A stretch of 64,000 nucleotides of DNA from Paralichthys olivaceus (lineage: Eukaryota; Chordata; Actinopteri; Pleuronectiformes; Paralichthyidae). Shown one piece after another: positions 35,501 through 46,900 of the stretch (position 1 is its first letter; each line of letters starts with the position of its first letter). The position numbers and the translations under genes were made by a program. The stretch covers positions 295,001 to 359,000 of the forward strand of contig NC_091113.1 in the NCBI RefSeq assembly GCF_024713975.1, given 5' to 3'. The notes beneath the pieces are model-generated. The model ran no database searches. It saw only the letters and a list, made by a program, of their open reading frames with translations, and was not told where the DNA came from.

Positions 35501-38500
35501 TCAGACAGAACCTGGACGTCCCGCCTGACGTCCTCCAGAGCCACCTGCAGCCTTGCTACCTCTGCCAGCAAGGCATCATGGGACTGACGATCCACACCCA
35601 TACTGAAGGAAGTTAGAAAAGAGAAACATCTTTACTCAGTGTTTTCATCCAGGTCCTCAGCTTTACGTTGCCTAGTCGTTTACCTGATGGCAGCAGGAAG
35701 TGTTGATGGTGGAACTGACGCAGCTTCTCGCCTCCACTGATCCTCCTGAAACACAATATGCTCCTGTCACTGCGTCTGATGAATGATTCTTATGATCGAC
35801 AGTAGAATCTGTGGTCAGACGCTCTCACCTCTATTTTAGCCGCCAGCATCTGCAGCTGCATGTATATGAAAACAAAAAGAATAATGTTAGCAAAGCATTA
35901 TCAGAAATATATGTAATTGAGGTTTGATTTTTACAGAAATAACTAAATACAACCAAATATATATATAAAACTTAAGATAAGAAAATAACTTTTATGTAAA
36001 AATAAAAGAAATCTTTTGTACATTGTTTGTAAAACAAAGTTTTCATATCAGCAAACATAAACCGATACGTCTGTGAAAGACTCACCTCAACTCATGATAA
36101 AAACAATCAGTCAGGCTGCAGTGAAACAATGGAACGTTCGAATCAGGTGTGATGAGTTATTTAAAATGTGCACGTTAATCATAAAAATATTGTGCTGAAT
36201 AAAATGTTTTGTCAGGAGCTTGTGATGAAAAAACTGTTTGAAATAACTAAAGTGACATTTGCCAAGTTCACATACATTTTCTATTTAGAGCAGATAATGA
36301 AGTTATGACAGGAAGTCATTTTTGGAGAATTCCAACAAAAGTAAATATTCTCATGACCACATCTGGACCGTGTGTCCGTTCTCTGACCTGCTCCCTCTGC
36401 TGTCGCTCCTCGTCCAGGCGCCTCCTCAGCTCAGTCAGCTCATGGTCAATCAGGCGGCTGAGCCATAGCTGCAGGTCGTCTTCGCTGCTCTGAGCAGAGA
36501 CCCGCTGCTGGAGGTCGGCGTACAGCCCGAGAACCTCCCTGTGTCTCTGCTCTGCCTGCTGCCCTCCGGCCTCCACGCGCTCCCATAGCACCGTCAGACT
36601 CTGCTCCAGACCGATGAGCCGGTCCGACTCTTCCTGTCAAACAATGAAAACTTTATTTAAAGGAGACAGACCTGAAAGGGGGACATAATCAAAGACATAA
36701 AACTTTCTCTCTCTACCAGCTGAACGTGACATCACTACCTCCTCGGCTGGTGGAGGTCGAGCATAGAGTGGCTCCTCGTACAGCTGTACCTCCCCTGACT
36801 CCTCCGCAGCGCCCTCTGCTGATTGACTTTGTGCGGACATGAAGCTATACATAGAGGACAGAGCGGGGACGTCCGAGACCACTGTCGTCCAATCTGTGAT
36901 GTTTAAAGCTGCGAGGATGGATTGTAGGCTGGCGAGGCCAAACCAACACGGGCCTGTAGGGGGAGACAAAGAAAAGTTCAGAGTCTGAAAACATGAAATT
37001 TACGATGAGGATGCGAAACTCACCGACGAGGAAGAGCAGCAGAGGAACAAGGAGCAGGAAAAATCTGTGCGGGAACCTGCAGGAAACAACATCTGGTTAG
37101 TTAACGATCAGTGACGACTGCTGTCCTGACGCTTCTTGATGCGCGGTTTAATACATTTCACATCGAACAGTTTAACACTCAACTCATACACATACCAATG
37201 TTATTTTTCTGCACATGCATCATATTTAATTTGATTACAATAATTCTTAGATATATCATTTATATTTTATAATGATTTGACTCTGAAATGACATTAGACA
37301 TCTGTTGAACCCCGACTTCGCTCCTGAACGTTTGATTGCATTGATCAGAGGTGCTGGGTGTTCAGCACCGGACCTTCAGTGGTCAAACTGCACACTCTAG
37401 TGTCACAACCCAGAAGTGAGGGAGCTGTAACTCTATTTAAAGCAAACTTCACATGAAGCTTCAAAACTCATAAATAAAACTGGTCATACTGAAATCTATA
37501 GGCACATGAACTACACCCTGTTTGACATAGAGCTAAAGATTTTTTCTTCTTTCTTTTTTAATCACAAATATTTTGCTCACACTCAGAGAATTTTTTTCCA
37601 ACTCCTTTCATCCGTCCACATAAATTTCATCTTGTTTATAATGAAGCAGCCAGACGTCACATTATATCCACCAGCAGAGACTTCATGTTGATTTTAACAT
37701 CTGGTAAATTTTAGATTTGAAATTTAAAGGTCCAGCCCTGATTCAGGTGAAAGGATCTATTGGCAGATATTTAATGTAGAATAATCCTCATGATGTGTTC
37801 AGCTGCAACATGACACTTCAACACTAGATGTCACTAAATTCTACACACTGTACCTTTCAAATATATTTTTTTTACTTTTAAGGCTCATTATAAACCTTCA
37901 GCTCAGTATATTCCAGATTGTTGATACCACGTGTCCCGTTGTGACCTAATTGTTGTCGATGACATAACCATGGTGACAGGACAGTTAAAAAAAAAAACTT
38001 GCCGAGTCAGCAGGACTGCGCGGTCAGGAGCAGTCATGTGATGCCATCGTCTGCTGAGCCACCGGAGGATGTCACCTACACACACACACCAAGAGAGAGA
38101 GTATCGGTGGAGATTTCAGCAGCAGGTAGAACACGGCGATGGAAGGTTGTCAGGTGACTGAAGCTGCTGAGATCAACTGAGATGCAGAGAGCAGGTGAAG
38201 ATACCGGGCCATTAACACAAATCTGCTGCAGAAGCCAAGACCGACCAAACATTTACGAGAAGCAGAGACACAAAGACAGACGTCAAAATCAAGACACCAA
38301 CGTGCTGCAGGTCCGAGAAGAAGAATTATAATCATAAAATAAACGTTAACCTGCAGAGCATCCGGCGCTCCTTGAAGCTAAACATATTTCCTTTGTCAGC
38401 TGACACACAAATCAAACTGTAGAAGAAGAAAAAAATGAGCCTGTGGTCATTTGAGGTCACTGTGACCTCTGAAATCTAACCAGTTCATCTTCGAGTCCAA

Positions 38501-41500
38501 GTGGAGGTTTGTGCCAAATTTGATGAAATTCCCTCCAGGTGTTCTTGAGATATCATGTTCACAAGAATAGTAGACAACATGAAAACATAACAACTCTTGG
38601 CCACTGGGTGTTGCTGCTGCACAAGAACCAGAAGATTTCTGTGGGACTGGACGTTTGAAATTCAGAGATGATGGTTCCTACTGAGGCAGAAGGTTTGAGA
38701 GGTTGTTCCTTTGTTTCTGAATGACGTCAAGTTCTGGGTCATTTACCAAGAATTGAAAGAACCTCTGCGCATTTGATTTGACTCACAAACACGTGTTACG
38801 ACAAACAAGACGAAAATCCAAAGGAAGAAATAATGTAAAGTTGTGTAACTCAGAACCTGTGAAAACAGCAGTGCTCCACATCAGCCCCAACACACAGGCA
38901 GCCAGTGACGACCTCGAGGAAGAGGTGACGGCGTCCGTCTCCAAGAGCTGCTTCTTCTTACAGTCGTCACCTGTAGGTGTCGGCAGTGAGCTCAGAGTGT
39001 GTTTGACTGACAGACACATGACAAAAGAGGAAGAGTCAGAGACCTCTTCAGATGGAAATAATATCATCCACATTAAGGTACAGTGTGTAGAATTTAGTGA
39101 CATCTAGTGGTGAAGTGTGATGTTGCAGCTGAACACCCCTCCCCCTCTCCTTCCAAACATGAAGAAGAACCTGTGGCAGCTTCAGTCGTCATAAAAACTC
39201 AAAAGGTTTTAGTTTGTTCAGTCTGGACTAATGTAAAAAACATGGCAGCCTCCGTAGAGAGGGTCCCCTCCATGTAAATATAAAGTATTTGAATATAAAG
39301 TATTTGAATATAAAGTATTTGAATATAAAGTATTTAAATATAAAGTATTTGAATATAAAGTATTTGAATATAAAGTATTTAAATATAAAGTATTTGAATA
39401 TAAAGTATTTGAATATAAAGTATTTAAATATAAAGTATTTAAATATAAAGTATTTGAATATAAAGTATTTAAATATAAAGTATTTAAATATAAAGGGCCT
39501 TTTCTGGGGTAAACTAAACTACAATTCATATAATTTAGAAGAAACAAACTAGTGAGGAGCAGTGATGGTGAAAAGTCAGAGCAGAGATTTCTTTTCTCTG
39601 AGCGACGACGAGGTGGAACTGTTACTGACAGGAAGTGTTAGCGACGCTTTCCCTTCACCGCTGGTAGTCGAGTCATGTGACTGATGAGACCCAATCAGAA
39701 GAGAACGTGGGCGTCATGTTTTCTAAAGTCTCAGTTTCTGTCCCTCCAGAATAAAACACAAAACCAGAGTTTTCAAACTAAAACGAGACCTGCAGTAGTA
39801 ACTCACACAGAGATCCATTGAGATGTAGCGCCTCCTTTAGGTTGGTGGTCGTCTCCTTCAGTTTCATGTCTCCACAGTGATCAGGCCGAGCTGCAACAGA
39901 ATAAACAGAGTCAGAACTCACCAGGAGCTCAGAGACATTCAGTCCGTCCACTCGTGTCCTCTGAGCCGAGGACCAGCTCTGACTGCCGACACACACAGAT
40001 TTGCATTTTGCCAGGGGAACAGGGAAAGTGTCTGAGGTGAGGAACATTTGTTTGGGAGGAAATGCAGCAGATGAAGAGAACAAGGTGACGAAAAACAATC
40101 CTGAATGAAACCTGCGAAAACAAACATTTGTGAAGTTCATGCAAAACAGGAAGTTAGAGCTGCGTTATGAAGAATAAAAGGTAAAACCAGAACATGCAGG
40201 TAAACACCACGTGTTGTCATTCTGAACGTGTTGATTCTCCAGAGTCTGAAACCAGAGGAGGGAAAACTAATGAAACAGACTCTGTACCTCCATGACTGTT
40301 GTCAGAGTGTGTGACGCACTGACACACCTGCCAGGTGTGTGTGAGCACAGAGACGCAGCAGGCTGCTGCTCTCCTCACATACACCACTGACCGGGCCAGC
40401 CACATCTGCAGCACATCTGGAAGAACCAAACCACAGAGTCACGCTGAGTCCGCAGCTAAATCAGATTCAGAGCAAGAAGTGATTAACGTATACAGATTTA
40501 AACAAAACATGTCGACACGCAGCGTGGGAAAGGACGGCTCATCTCTAAAGTGAAGCCAAACCATCTTGATTCACCCCCTGGTGGCTTGCTGCGGTATAGG
40601 TCATTAACACCCAAGGCCGTCTACATCTTTGTGTCAAACATTGAGTGACATATTCCACCTGCTGCCTAAACTTGCTCGACTGTCGTGGAGCGGCGAGTCG
40701 TCAGTCACGTGATCTACCTGTCATGTGATGGCATCTCCGCAGCAACAGGCAACTGCAAATCAGAGTGAGCAGGGAGACGACACAGGCCGCCGCCCTCCTG
40801 CTCACATTTACACCTGCATCCAACATGGATGCCAAAACACCTGCTGGAAACAAATGTATGTTAACAACTGATCAGCTGATTGAGTCCAGTCCACCTGACA
40901 CGTCTTCTCGTGTTTTCACCTGTGAGAGGTAGCGGCTGGTTCATGGTCATTTCTGAATGTTTCCATAGAAACATTCACACCAGGTAATTGAAACAGAAAC
41001 TTTTACCACAGACGTTTTCCGACCCCATGAGAAGCATGTACGTCCTCTCTCACCTGTTCTCCTGCGACTTCGCTCTCGGTCGTAGACGATGGACGTTTCC
41101 AGTTCTCTCTCCCCCGACAGAGAGGAGTAGGAGCTGGTGTATTTGGAGGAGGAACTGCGTGTGGTGACGGACTCCTTCTTGTCCGGATGCAGCTCGCAGT
41201 CTTTGCAGTAAACCTTGCCGAGCGTCTGCACCGGGTGTTTGACACAGAGGCTGTCTGAGCCAATCAGAGTGCCGTTTGCCAGGATGGTACTCTGCTCCGC
41301 TATGATGGTGCTTTCTGTCACAATGAATCAGAATTATAAAAAATCGTCACTTTATATCATGTTTGTTTCATATCACTGGAAATTTGATTCAGTGAAACTG
41401 ACCTTTAGGATCAACGTCATGGTCCAAACCTGAAACATCAGAGAAGGAACCAGCGTTAGTCAAAATCAAAAGATGTTTTTCCAGCCTCTGCTCGCAGAGG

Positions 41501-42022
41501 AAGAATCTGCGGTTTTACCCCAGAGGGTGTCGACCAGTGTGGCGTCGTGGATGGATGACTCGTCCAGCAGCGAGGAGAGCAGGGAGGTGTCTGATGTCAC
41601 ACTGTGGACACTGCTGCTGTGGAGCGAGCGGCCGGACGGTTTACGAGGAGATGGGACGAGGAGAGACTCCGAGCAGGAGACAGAGTGATGCTGAGAACGA
41701 CGAGACTTCAGGGACCTGACGGAGGACGGACAGAGAGAGAAAGAATGAGAACAACAGGGAAAAAAGGAGAAGAAAATTGACAATAAGGAGGAGAAGATAA
41801 GAGTATGATAGGAGGAGGAATAAGAGGTGTAGCAAAAACATCCAAACTCCCTGTCACTCTCACCTGCTGCTCCTCCAGCTGCCTCCTCCTGCGCTGTAGG
41901 AGGTGCTGCTGAGCGGCAGACTGTGGTCCAACAGGCCGTTATCGAGCCTCAGACTGAGTCTGGACATGGTCCTGGTCTGAAGGGAGGAGATGACCTGCGG
42001 CTCCGAGTCCGACGACAAGTAG
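32524..42022 (-). CDS. sun1: SUN domain-containing protein 1 (LINC complex, inner nuclear membrane)
   Basis: Inner-nuclear-membrane protein that trimerises and binds KASH proteins in the perinuclear space, linking lamina to cytoskeleton. Constitutive exons: 42022-41864, 41715-41519, 41429-41403, 41314-41054, 38075-38003, 37076-37024, 36953-36739, 36633-36388, 35855-35829, 35745-35684, 35602-35458, 35270-34980, 34268-34184, 33942-33827, 33485-33318, 33250-33158, 32640-32524. Phase-1 cassettes: 40840-40718, 40416-40288, 39890-39807. N-terminus: MSRLSLRL, and LDESSIHDATLVDTLWGLD, which resembles human SUN1. A Cys-rich segment (VYCKDCELHPDKK) precedes the TM helix FFLLLVPLLLFLVG. Coiled coil from exons 36633 to 34980. 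SUN domain: STRCSETYETK (KASH-bonding Cys), HPGNCWAF, SLEHIPKAL, SNWGHQEYTCIYRFRVHG. From the ATG at 41967 it is 759 aa, or 871 with all cassettes. The true start may lie in an upstream exon, because exon 42022 reads open before that Met. Confidence 0.93.
35285..35425. repeat. ~27-bp tandem repeat in a sun1 intron
   Basis: About five degenerate copies of ctcccagctcatgaggctac between the exons at 35602-35458 and 35270-34980. Confidence 0.8.
37724..37860. mobile_element. Short copy of a MITE-like element
   Basis: Bounded by ttaaaggtccag and the near inverse ctgtacctttcaa, with gatgtcactaaattctacac inside. Internally deleted relative to the copy at 39073-39551. Non-coding, in a sun1 intron. Confidence 0.7.
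38455..38590. mobile_element. Interspersed repeat fragment ('ctccaggtgttcttgagata' type)
   Basis: tcatcttcgagtccaagtgg ... gtgccaaatttgatgaaatt ... gttcttgagatatc is a sequence I recognise as a frequent repeat in percomorph genomes. Class unassigned. In a sun1 intron. Confidence 0.55.
39073..39551. mobile_element. MITE-like element with internal 15-bp minisatellite
   Basis: Begins ttaaggtacagtgtgtagaa, contains caaaaggttttagtttgttc and acatggcagcctccgtagag, then 15-bp units (aatataaagtatttg) at 39275-39495. The right end lacks a clear terminal repeat and runs into a second repeat family. It shares unit organisation with the copy at 60240-60930. In a sun1 intron. Confidence 0.8.
39560..39782. 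mobile_element. Interspersed repeat R1, copy 1
   Basis: Matches 46350-46590 over about 220 bp (gaggtggaactgtt, tgacaggaagtgttagcgac, gtcgagtcatgtgactgatg, gttttcaaactaaaacgaga). Non-coding. Neither copy has recognisable transposase. Confidence 0.8.
39807..39890 (-). other. sun1: sun1 candidate cassette exon (polar, phase 1-1)
   Basis: Encodes RPDHCGDMKLKETTTNLKEA then LHLNGSL. 84 nt, acceptor gttgcag/CT, donor CTGT/gtgagt, phase 1 at both ends, so it fits between the flanking sun1 exons. No family match that I know, so it may be lineage-specific. Confidence 0.5.
40288..40416 (-). other. sun1: sun1 candidate cassette exon (hydrophobic, phase 1-1)
   Basis: Encodes VLQMWLARSVVYVRRAAACC then VSVLTHTW. 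Acceptor cttccag/AT, donor GGAG/gtaca, 129 nt, keeps frame. An earlier donor at 40328 would shift the frame. RRAAACCVSVLT repeats the RRAAACVVSLLT of the exon at 40840-40718, suggesting exon duplication. Confidence 0.6.
40552..40690. mobile_element. Fragment of repeat family R2
   Basis: gtgaagccaaaccatcttga and ccccctggtggcttgctgc match 63615-63670. This end belongs to the same family as 22545-22950 by my recollection of the full element. Orientation is reversed. Confidence 0.55.
40718..40840 (-). other. sun1: sun1 candidate cassette exon (hydrophobic, phase 1-1)
   Basis: Encodes VLASMLDAGVNVSRRAAACV then VSLLTLICSCLLLRRCHHMT. 123 nt, cleanly bounded (ccagcag/GT and ACAG/gtagat), phase 1 at both ends. 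A 15-20 residue hydrophobic stretch makes it a likely extra membrane-associated segment, as in mammalian SUN1, which has several hydrophobic regions. Confidence 0.7.
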
Positions 42023-42024
42023 CT

Positions 42025-42600
42025 GGGAGAGAAACTTCAATCTAAATCATTCAAACCCAATATGTACTAGGTCCTCGGATGATGTGTGAATTAATATGAA
42101 TTGAGCTTTTAAAGAAAAGTAATTCATTGTCAAAACGTTCATCAGTTAAATTTGTTTGAAACTGAGCAGCTGTGATTTCAACGATGGGACGACTCCAACG
42201 AGAACACAGCTCTTCTCCTCCGTCGTTACACCACCATGATAAACGCAGAAGAAGAAGCATTGACAGGATACACACAGTCCTCTTTATATACAGTCGATGG
42301 TCCAGCCCCAACTCTGCACGTCCTCATGACAGCTCTCCCTCCCTCCCTCCCTCTCTCCCTCTCTCTCTCTCCCTCTCTCTCTCTCTCTCTCCCTCTCCCT
42401 CCCTCTCTCTCCCTCCCTCTCTCTCTCCCTCCCCCCCCCTCTCTCTCTCTCGACCCAGTGTTGTGTTATAGTTGTGTTATTGTTGTGTGTCCCTCTCTCT
42501 CTCTCTCTCTCCCTCCCTCCCTCTCTCCCTCCCTCTCTCTCTCCCTCTCTCTCTCTCTCTCTCGACCCAGTGTTGTGTTATAGTTGTGTTATTGTTGTGT
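42025..42600. repeat. (CT)n/(CCCT)n low-complexity tract with a duplicated block
   Basis: Pyrimidine tract at about 42335-42450 and again at 42491-42565. The bridging block cgacccagtgttgtgttata occurs twice (42452 and 42564), showing a local tandem duplication. Located in the first sun1 intron. Confidence 0.9.
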
Positions 42601-42614
42601 GTCCCTCTCTCACC

Positions 42615-43324
42615 TGCTCTTCCTGTGTGTTGAGTCACCACGTGTTTCTTTCAGCTGATCAGTTAAAGGGACCGGCAGCTCCCAGCCAATCAGCGTGGAG
42701 CTCAGACAGATGACGTCAAGGAGAGCCAATGTAAACGCACGAAGGGCGGGGCCCCGCGAAAACACGAACGGTTGACTTGCTAACGTTTAGCATTAGCTGA
42801 CAAACACACACGCACGCACGCACACACACACCGCAGCAGAGCTACTCACGCGCTGCTCCCGCCCTCTGAGCCGCGGGAAGCGAGGCTTCCGGTTTGTTTT
42901 AACGTTAAACCGGTTTCACTCGTTGTTTTTACTCACGTTAATCTGGTTCACGTTAACGTTCGAGTCTTTTTAACGTCACCGGACAAACTCACCGAGCTCA
43001 CGCGGAAACCACAGCAGCTGTTTATATACATGGCGGTGAGCGGCGCCCCCGTGTGGCGGGAGGAGTAGAGGTCCTCTCCCGGTAGAGATGGTTCACTCCA
43101 TTTGTCCCATTCGTTTTTACTCGTGTGATGATAAAGTGAATTATTGCTAACCGCGCTAAATGTGAACACGAGTCACGTCTTCAACCTTGTAACATCCGGT
43201 AGCAACCGCTGAGTTTATTTCACCCGTTTGAACCCGGAAGTGAAACATGTAATATGTCGTGAACCGGAAGTAGTTTAGCAGTGAACGTGCTTCATCAACG
43301 TGTTTGTGGAGAAACAGAGAAAAG
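42615..43324. promoter_or_regulatory. Divergent sun1/heatr1 promoter
   Basis: A GC-richer interval between the two divergent genes. On the sun1 side are two CCAAT motifs (42686-42690, 42726-42730) and a CRE, TGACGTCA (42711-42718). On the heatr1 side are two identical ETS/GABPA motifs, CCGGAAGT (43234-43241 and 43264-43271). Candidate non-coding first-exon donors for sun1 end at 42614, 42850 and 42993 on the minus strand. A heatr1 non-coding exon ends at 43324 (AAAG/gtcagt). No TATA box, as is typical of housekeeping genes. Confidence 0.65.
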
Positions 43325-43995
43325 GTCAGTTTTGTTATTTCTGTGTGAATTCTTCTCTGATTGTTTCTGTTCGGAGTTTAAGAAGTTTTTAATTGTTTAA
43401 TGTTTCACATGTTCAATCAGCGACACGTCGCTACCACTAGTTTAACAAGCTGATCTAAAGTAACTAGCAAGAGAAAACAGGCTTTCATATCCTGGATCAT
43501 CCTCAATACAAACCCTGAAATCCTCACACTAAATGTTTCCTTGTCTCTCAGAAATAATTTCCTCCTCACTGAAGTTAAAGTTCGTATTAATCAGATCACT
43601 TCTGACTTTAAGTGCATGAACTATATTGACCTGATTCATACCACGTTGTTAATGAGCAATGATGTTACCTGTAGTTAGTGAACTAAAGGTGTGTGGTTTG
43701 GTAAAGTCAGTTCTGACCTCTTTAAAGATGACTTGGTCTAAAGTGTGAAACCAGAGCTAGGAGCAGGTTTGATTCCTCAGGGTGAGGTTTGTCCTAAACC
43801 TATTTCTTAAGGAAGAGTTCAACAAGTCTCGTTTATTTCAGCTCACGTTGTTGAAACAGATGTTTAATTCTAATAGATAGAATAATGGCGCTATAATTGA
43901 CAATTGATAAAATAATTTTCTCAACATCAAATCTCTCTGCTAAAGGTTAAATGAAGGTTGTATGTTTGTGTCTCCTTCAGGTTAAGAAACTCACC

Positions 43996-46900
43996 ATGAC
44001 GTCGTTGGCTCACCAGCTGAAGAGGCTGGCACTGCCTCAGAACGACCCCGCCTTGCTGAATCGTAAAGAGGTCGTCTCGCTGCTCTTTGACCCCAAAGAT
44101 GCTGCGTCCATGGACAAAAACAACTTCTACGCCCTCGGTGAGTCCCGTCCACCACTTCCTGGTTTCTGATCTCCAGTTCTTCAAACCACTGGCCATTAAA
44201 CCTCCACCTTCTGTCCTCCCTCCTCGGTCCTCCACCTTCTGTCCTCCCTCATCAAGGCTGTACTGGGCTGGAGGAGCTGCTGGGAATCGAACCAGCATTT
44301 CTGGAGTTCCAGGACACTTTGTTCAGCCGGGCCTCGCTGACGCTGGAGCGCAGTGTCCAGTCCAAAGAGGTCAATGAGAAGCTGGATGCCAGCATCTCGC
44401 TCTTCCTCACCCGCCTCTCTCCGTACTTCCTCCTTAAACCAGCTCACAAGTGCATCGAGTGGCTTGTTCACCGGTACGCTAAATCGCCACCAACCTGTTC
44501 CCTCTGAGAGTGTTGATGTCACCACAGACAAAAACTGTTTCAAAAATGAACGTGAATCAATGTGAAGTTTTGTTAAAACGATACGAACAGTTCACCAATT
44601 ATTAGAAAAGTGGCTTCTTATCTTTCCGTCAATCTGCAAATCAATTAATCGACTTTTGTTTGACTTCCTGTTGTCTCATGTTGTGTTTGTGTTGCAGCTT
44701 CCATGTCCACCTGTACAACGCAGACAGCCTGCTGGCGTGTGCGCTGCCGTACCACGACACCAACGTGTTTGTCAGAGTCCTGCAGCTGCTCAGGATCAGA
44801 GACGCCACCAACCGATGGAACTGGCTGCACTGCCTGCAGGTCTGACCTCTGACCCCTGACGCCTCAACCTTCTCTAGTCTACACAAAGTCGTGCTGCTTT
44901 CAATCGTCTTTTCTTCCCCTTGTTTCCATAGAAACCAGGTGTGCCGTTGTCCAGAGGAGCTCTGATCACTCACTGCTACACAGACCTGAGCTTCATGGAC
45001 TTCATCTGCAGCATAGTCACAAAGTCCATCCAGGTAACTGTCATCTTCTGTCAGGGCTGAGGGGGGCAGTAGAGAGGCCACCGGATGAGACACGATGAAA
45101 CAATTTCCACGTCTCCATAGTAACAAGAGACACGCATGTTCGTTTCTAATCTCTGAAGGAGAAACTGAAAGAAATGAGAATGTAGCTGAGACTTCATCTT
45201 CTTCTCCTCTTTCCTCTTCTCTTTGTCCTCCATCTTGTCAGGCGTACTCAGGACACTCTGGCAGTTGCTCTCAGCTCAGAGTGATCTTCTCATTCTACGC
45301 CTCCACCATCGTCCCCACTCTGGACGCCGTGGACAAGGTGTCTGACACCATCATTTCCAAACTGTTGCCGTACGTTCAGAGGGTGAGTGACTCGCTGAGG
45401 ATCTGGTCACTGCAGCGATCAGTCAGTTACTAGTTAGTGATCAGTCAGTTACTAGTTAGTGATCAGTCAGTTACTAGTCAGTGATCGGTCAGTGATCGAT
45501 CAGCATGGAACCTCAGCTGTAACTGTTGAGATGATTCTCCGCCCCCTCTTGCCATCTTCTCTCTCCAGGGTCTGAAGTCGCCGCTTAGCGACTACAAAGC
45601 CGCTACCTACATGATCGTGTGCCAGCTGGCAGTGAAGGTGGTGATGGAGGCGAGTCTGGTCGACAGCCTCGCTGTGCACATCAGCAAGTCGCTGGTCAAA
45701 GAGCCTGTCTTGGCTAAAGAAGGTCTGGGCTGCCTCATCGTGCTGCTGCAGAATCAGAAGGAGGGCGCCGCCGGGCCCAGGTAGGTGCCAGATCACGAGG
45801 AGGATCCTCCACAGCAGAGGTTTAGAGTTTATACAACAGTGATAAGACTTCAAATACACACGGATGATGTGACTCTGTGTCCAGAGCAGGTGGGACTCAC
45901 CTATGTCTTCTCATGTCCTTAGAGCCTTCACCCGCCTCTGCTCGATGCCGTCGCTGGCTTCCACACTACAGGTCATGGCGGCGGTTCACGATGTCAGTCC
46001 TCTGTTGCGTCACCTGCTTCCTCACCTGATCCACCACATCTTTACCAGCAGCTCAGGTGAGAACAGGAACCACCTGACATCTGAGGTCATTGTCAGAGCA
46101 GAGGTGAGTTAATGTTGTGTTTTCTAGTTCCAGGTGAAGCAGAGACGGACAAGCTCAGCGTCCTGGAGTCTGTCCTGAAGTCTGTGCCTCTCACCAGAGG
46201 CCTGGATCAAACTGTGGCTCGGTAAACTCACCTCATCTTCTGTCCACACTAACACACCTGAAATCAAATGTCACATGACCGTTCACCTGCACTGGTCATG
46301 TGATGTAAACAGGAAGTAGAGTGTCTCCTCTGCAGTTGGTTGCTTAGTAACAGAACAGTGATGGTGAACAGTCAGAGCAGGGATTTATTTTCTCTGAGCG
46401 ACGAAGAGGTGGAACTGTTCCTGACAGGAAGTGTTAGCGACGCTTTGTGTTCACTGCTGGTGGTCGAGTCATGTGACTGATGAGAACCAATCAGAAGAGA
46501 ATGTGGGCGTTGTTTACTAAAGTCTCAGTTTGTGTTCAGACTAAAACACAGAACCAGAGTTTTCAAACTAAAACGAGATCAGCATCGTTTGCAAAACTCC
46601 AGCGTCACTGCCAGGCGTAACCATAGAAACGATGATACATTTTAGAAGAAGAAGAAGAAGAGATACTTATTGATCCTCAAGGGGAATTTCCTTTTACACT
46701 CATTTTTATACATGCAGTTTTTAACCCCCACACACAAAGGGCTCAGCTTTAACCTTCACACCCCTGACTTTGACCTCTTCACTGAAGAGCAAATACAAAC
46801 CTGGAGATGTGAGATTATCCAAAAGTAAAACGGTGGAGTTGTGTGGAAACCAGGCGTAACCATAGCAACAATGATGCGTTAATGAGTGTTGAGGAGGCGT

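Noticed and set aside
39924-40117. Possible additional sun1 exon reading RFHSGLFFVTLFSSSAAF
   Set aside because: It has an acceptor and a GTGAGT donor, but no frame is both open and phase-compatible with the neighbouring phase-1 exons.
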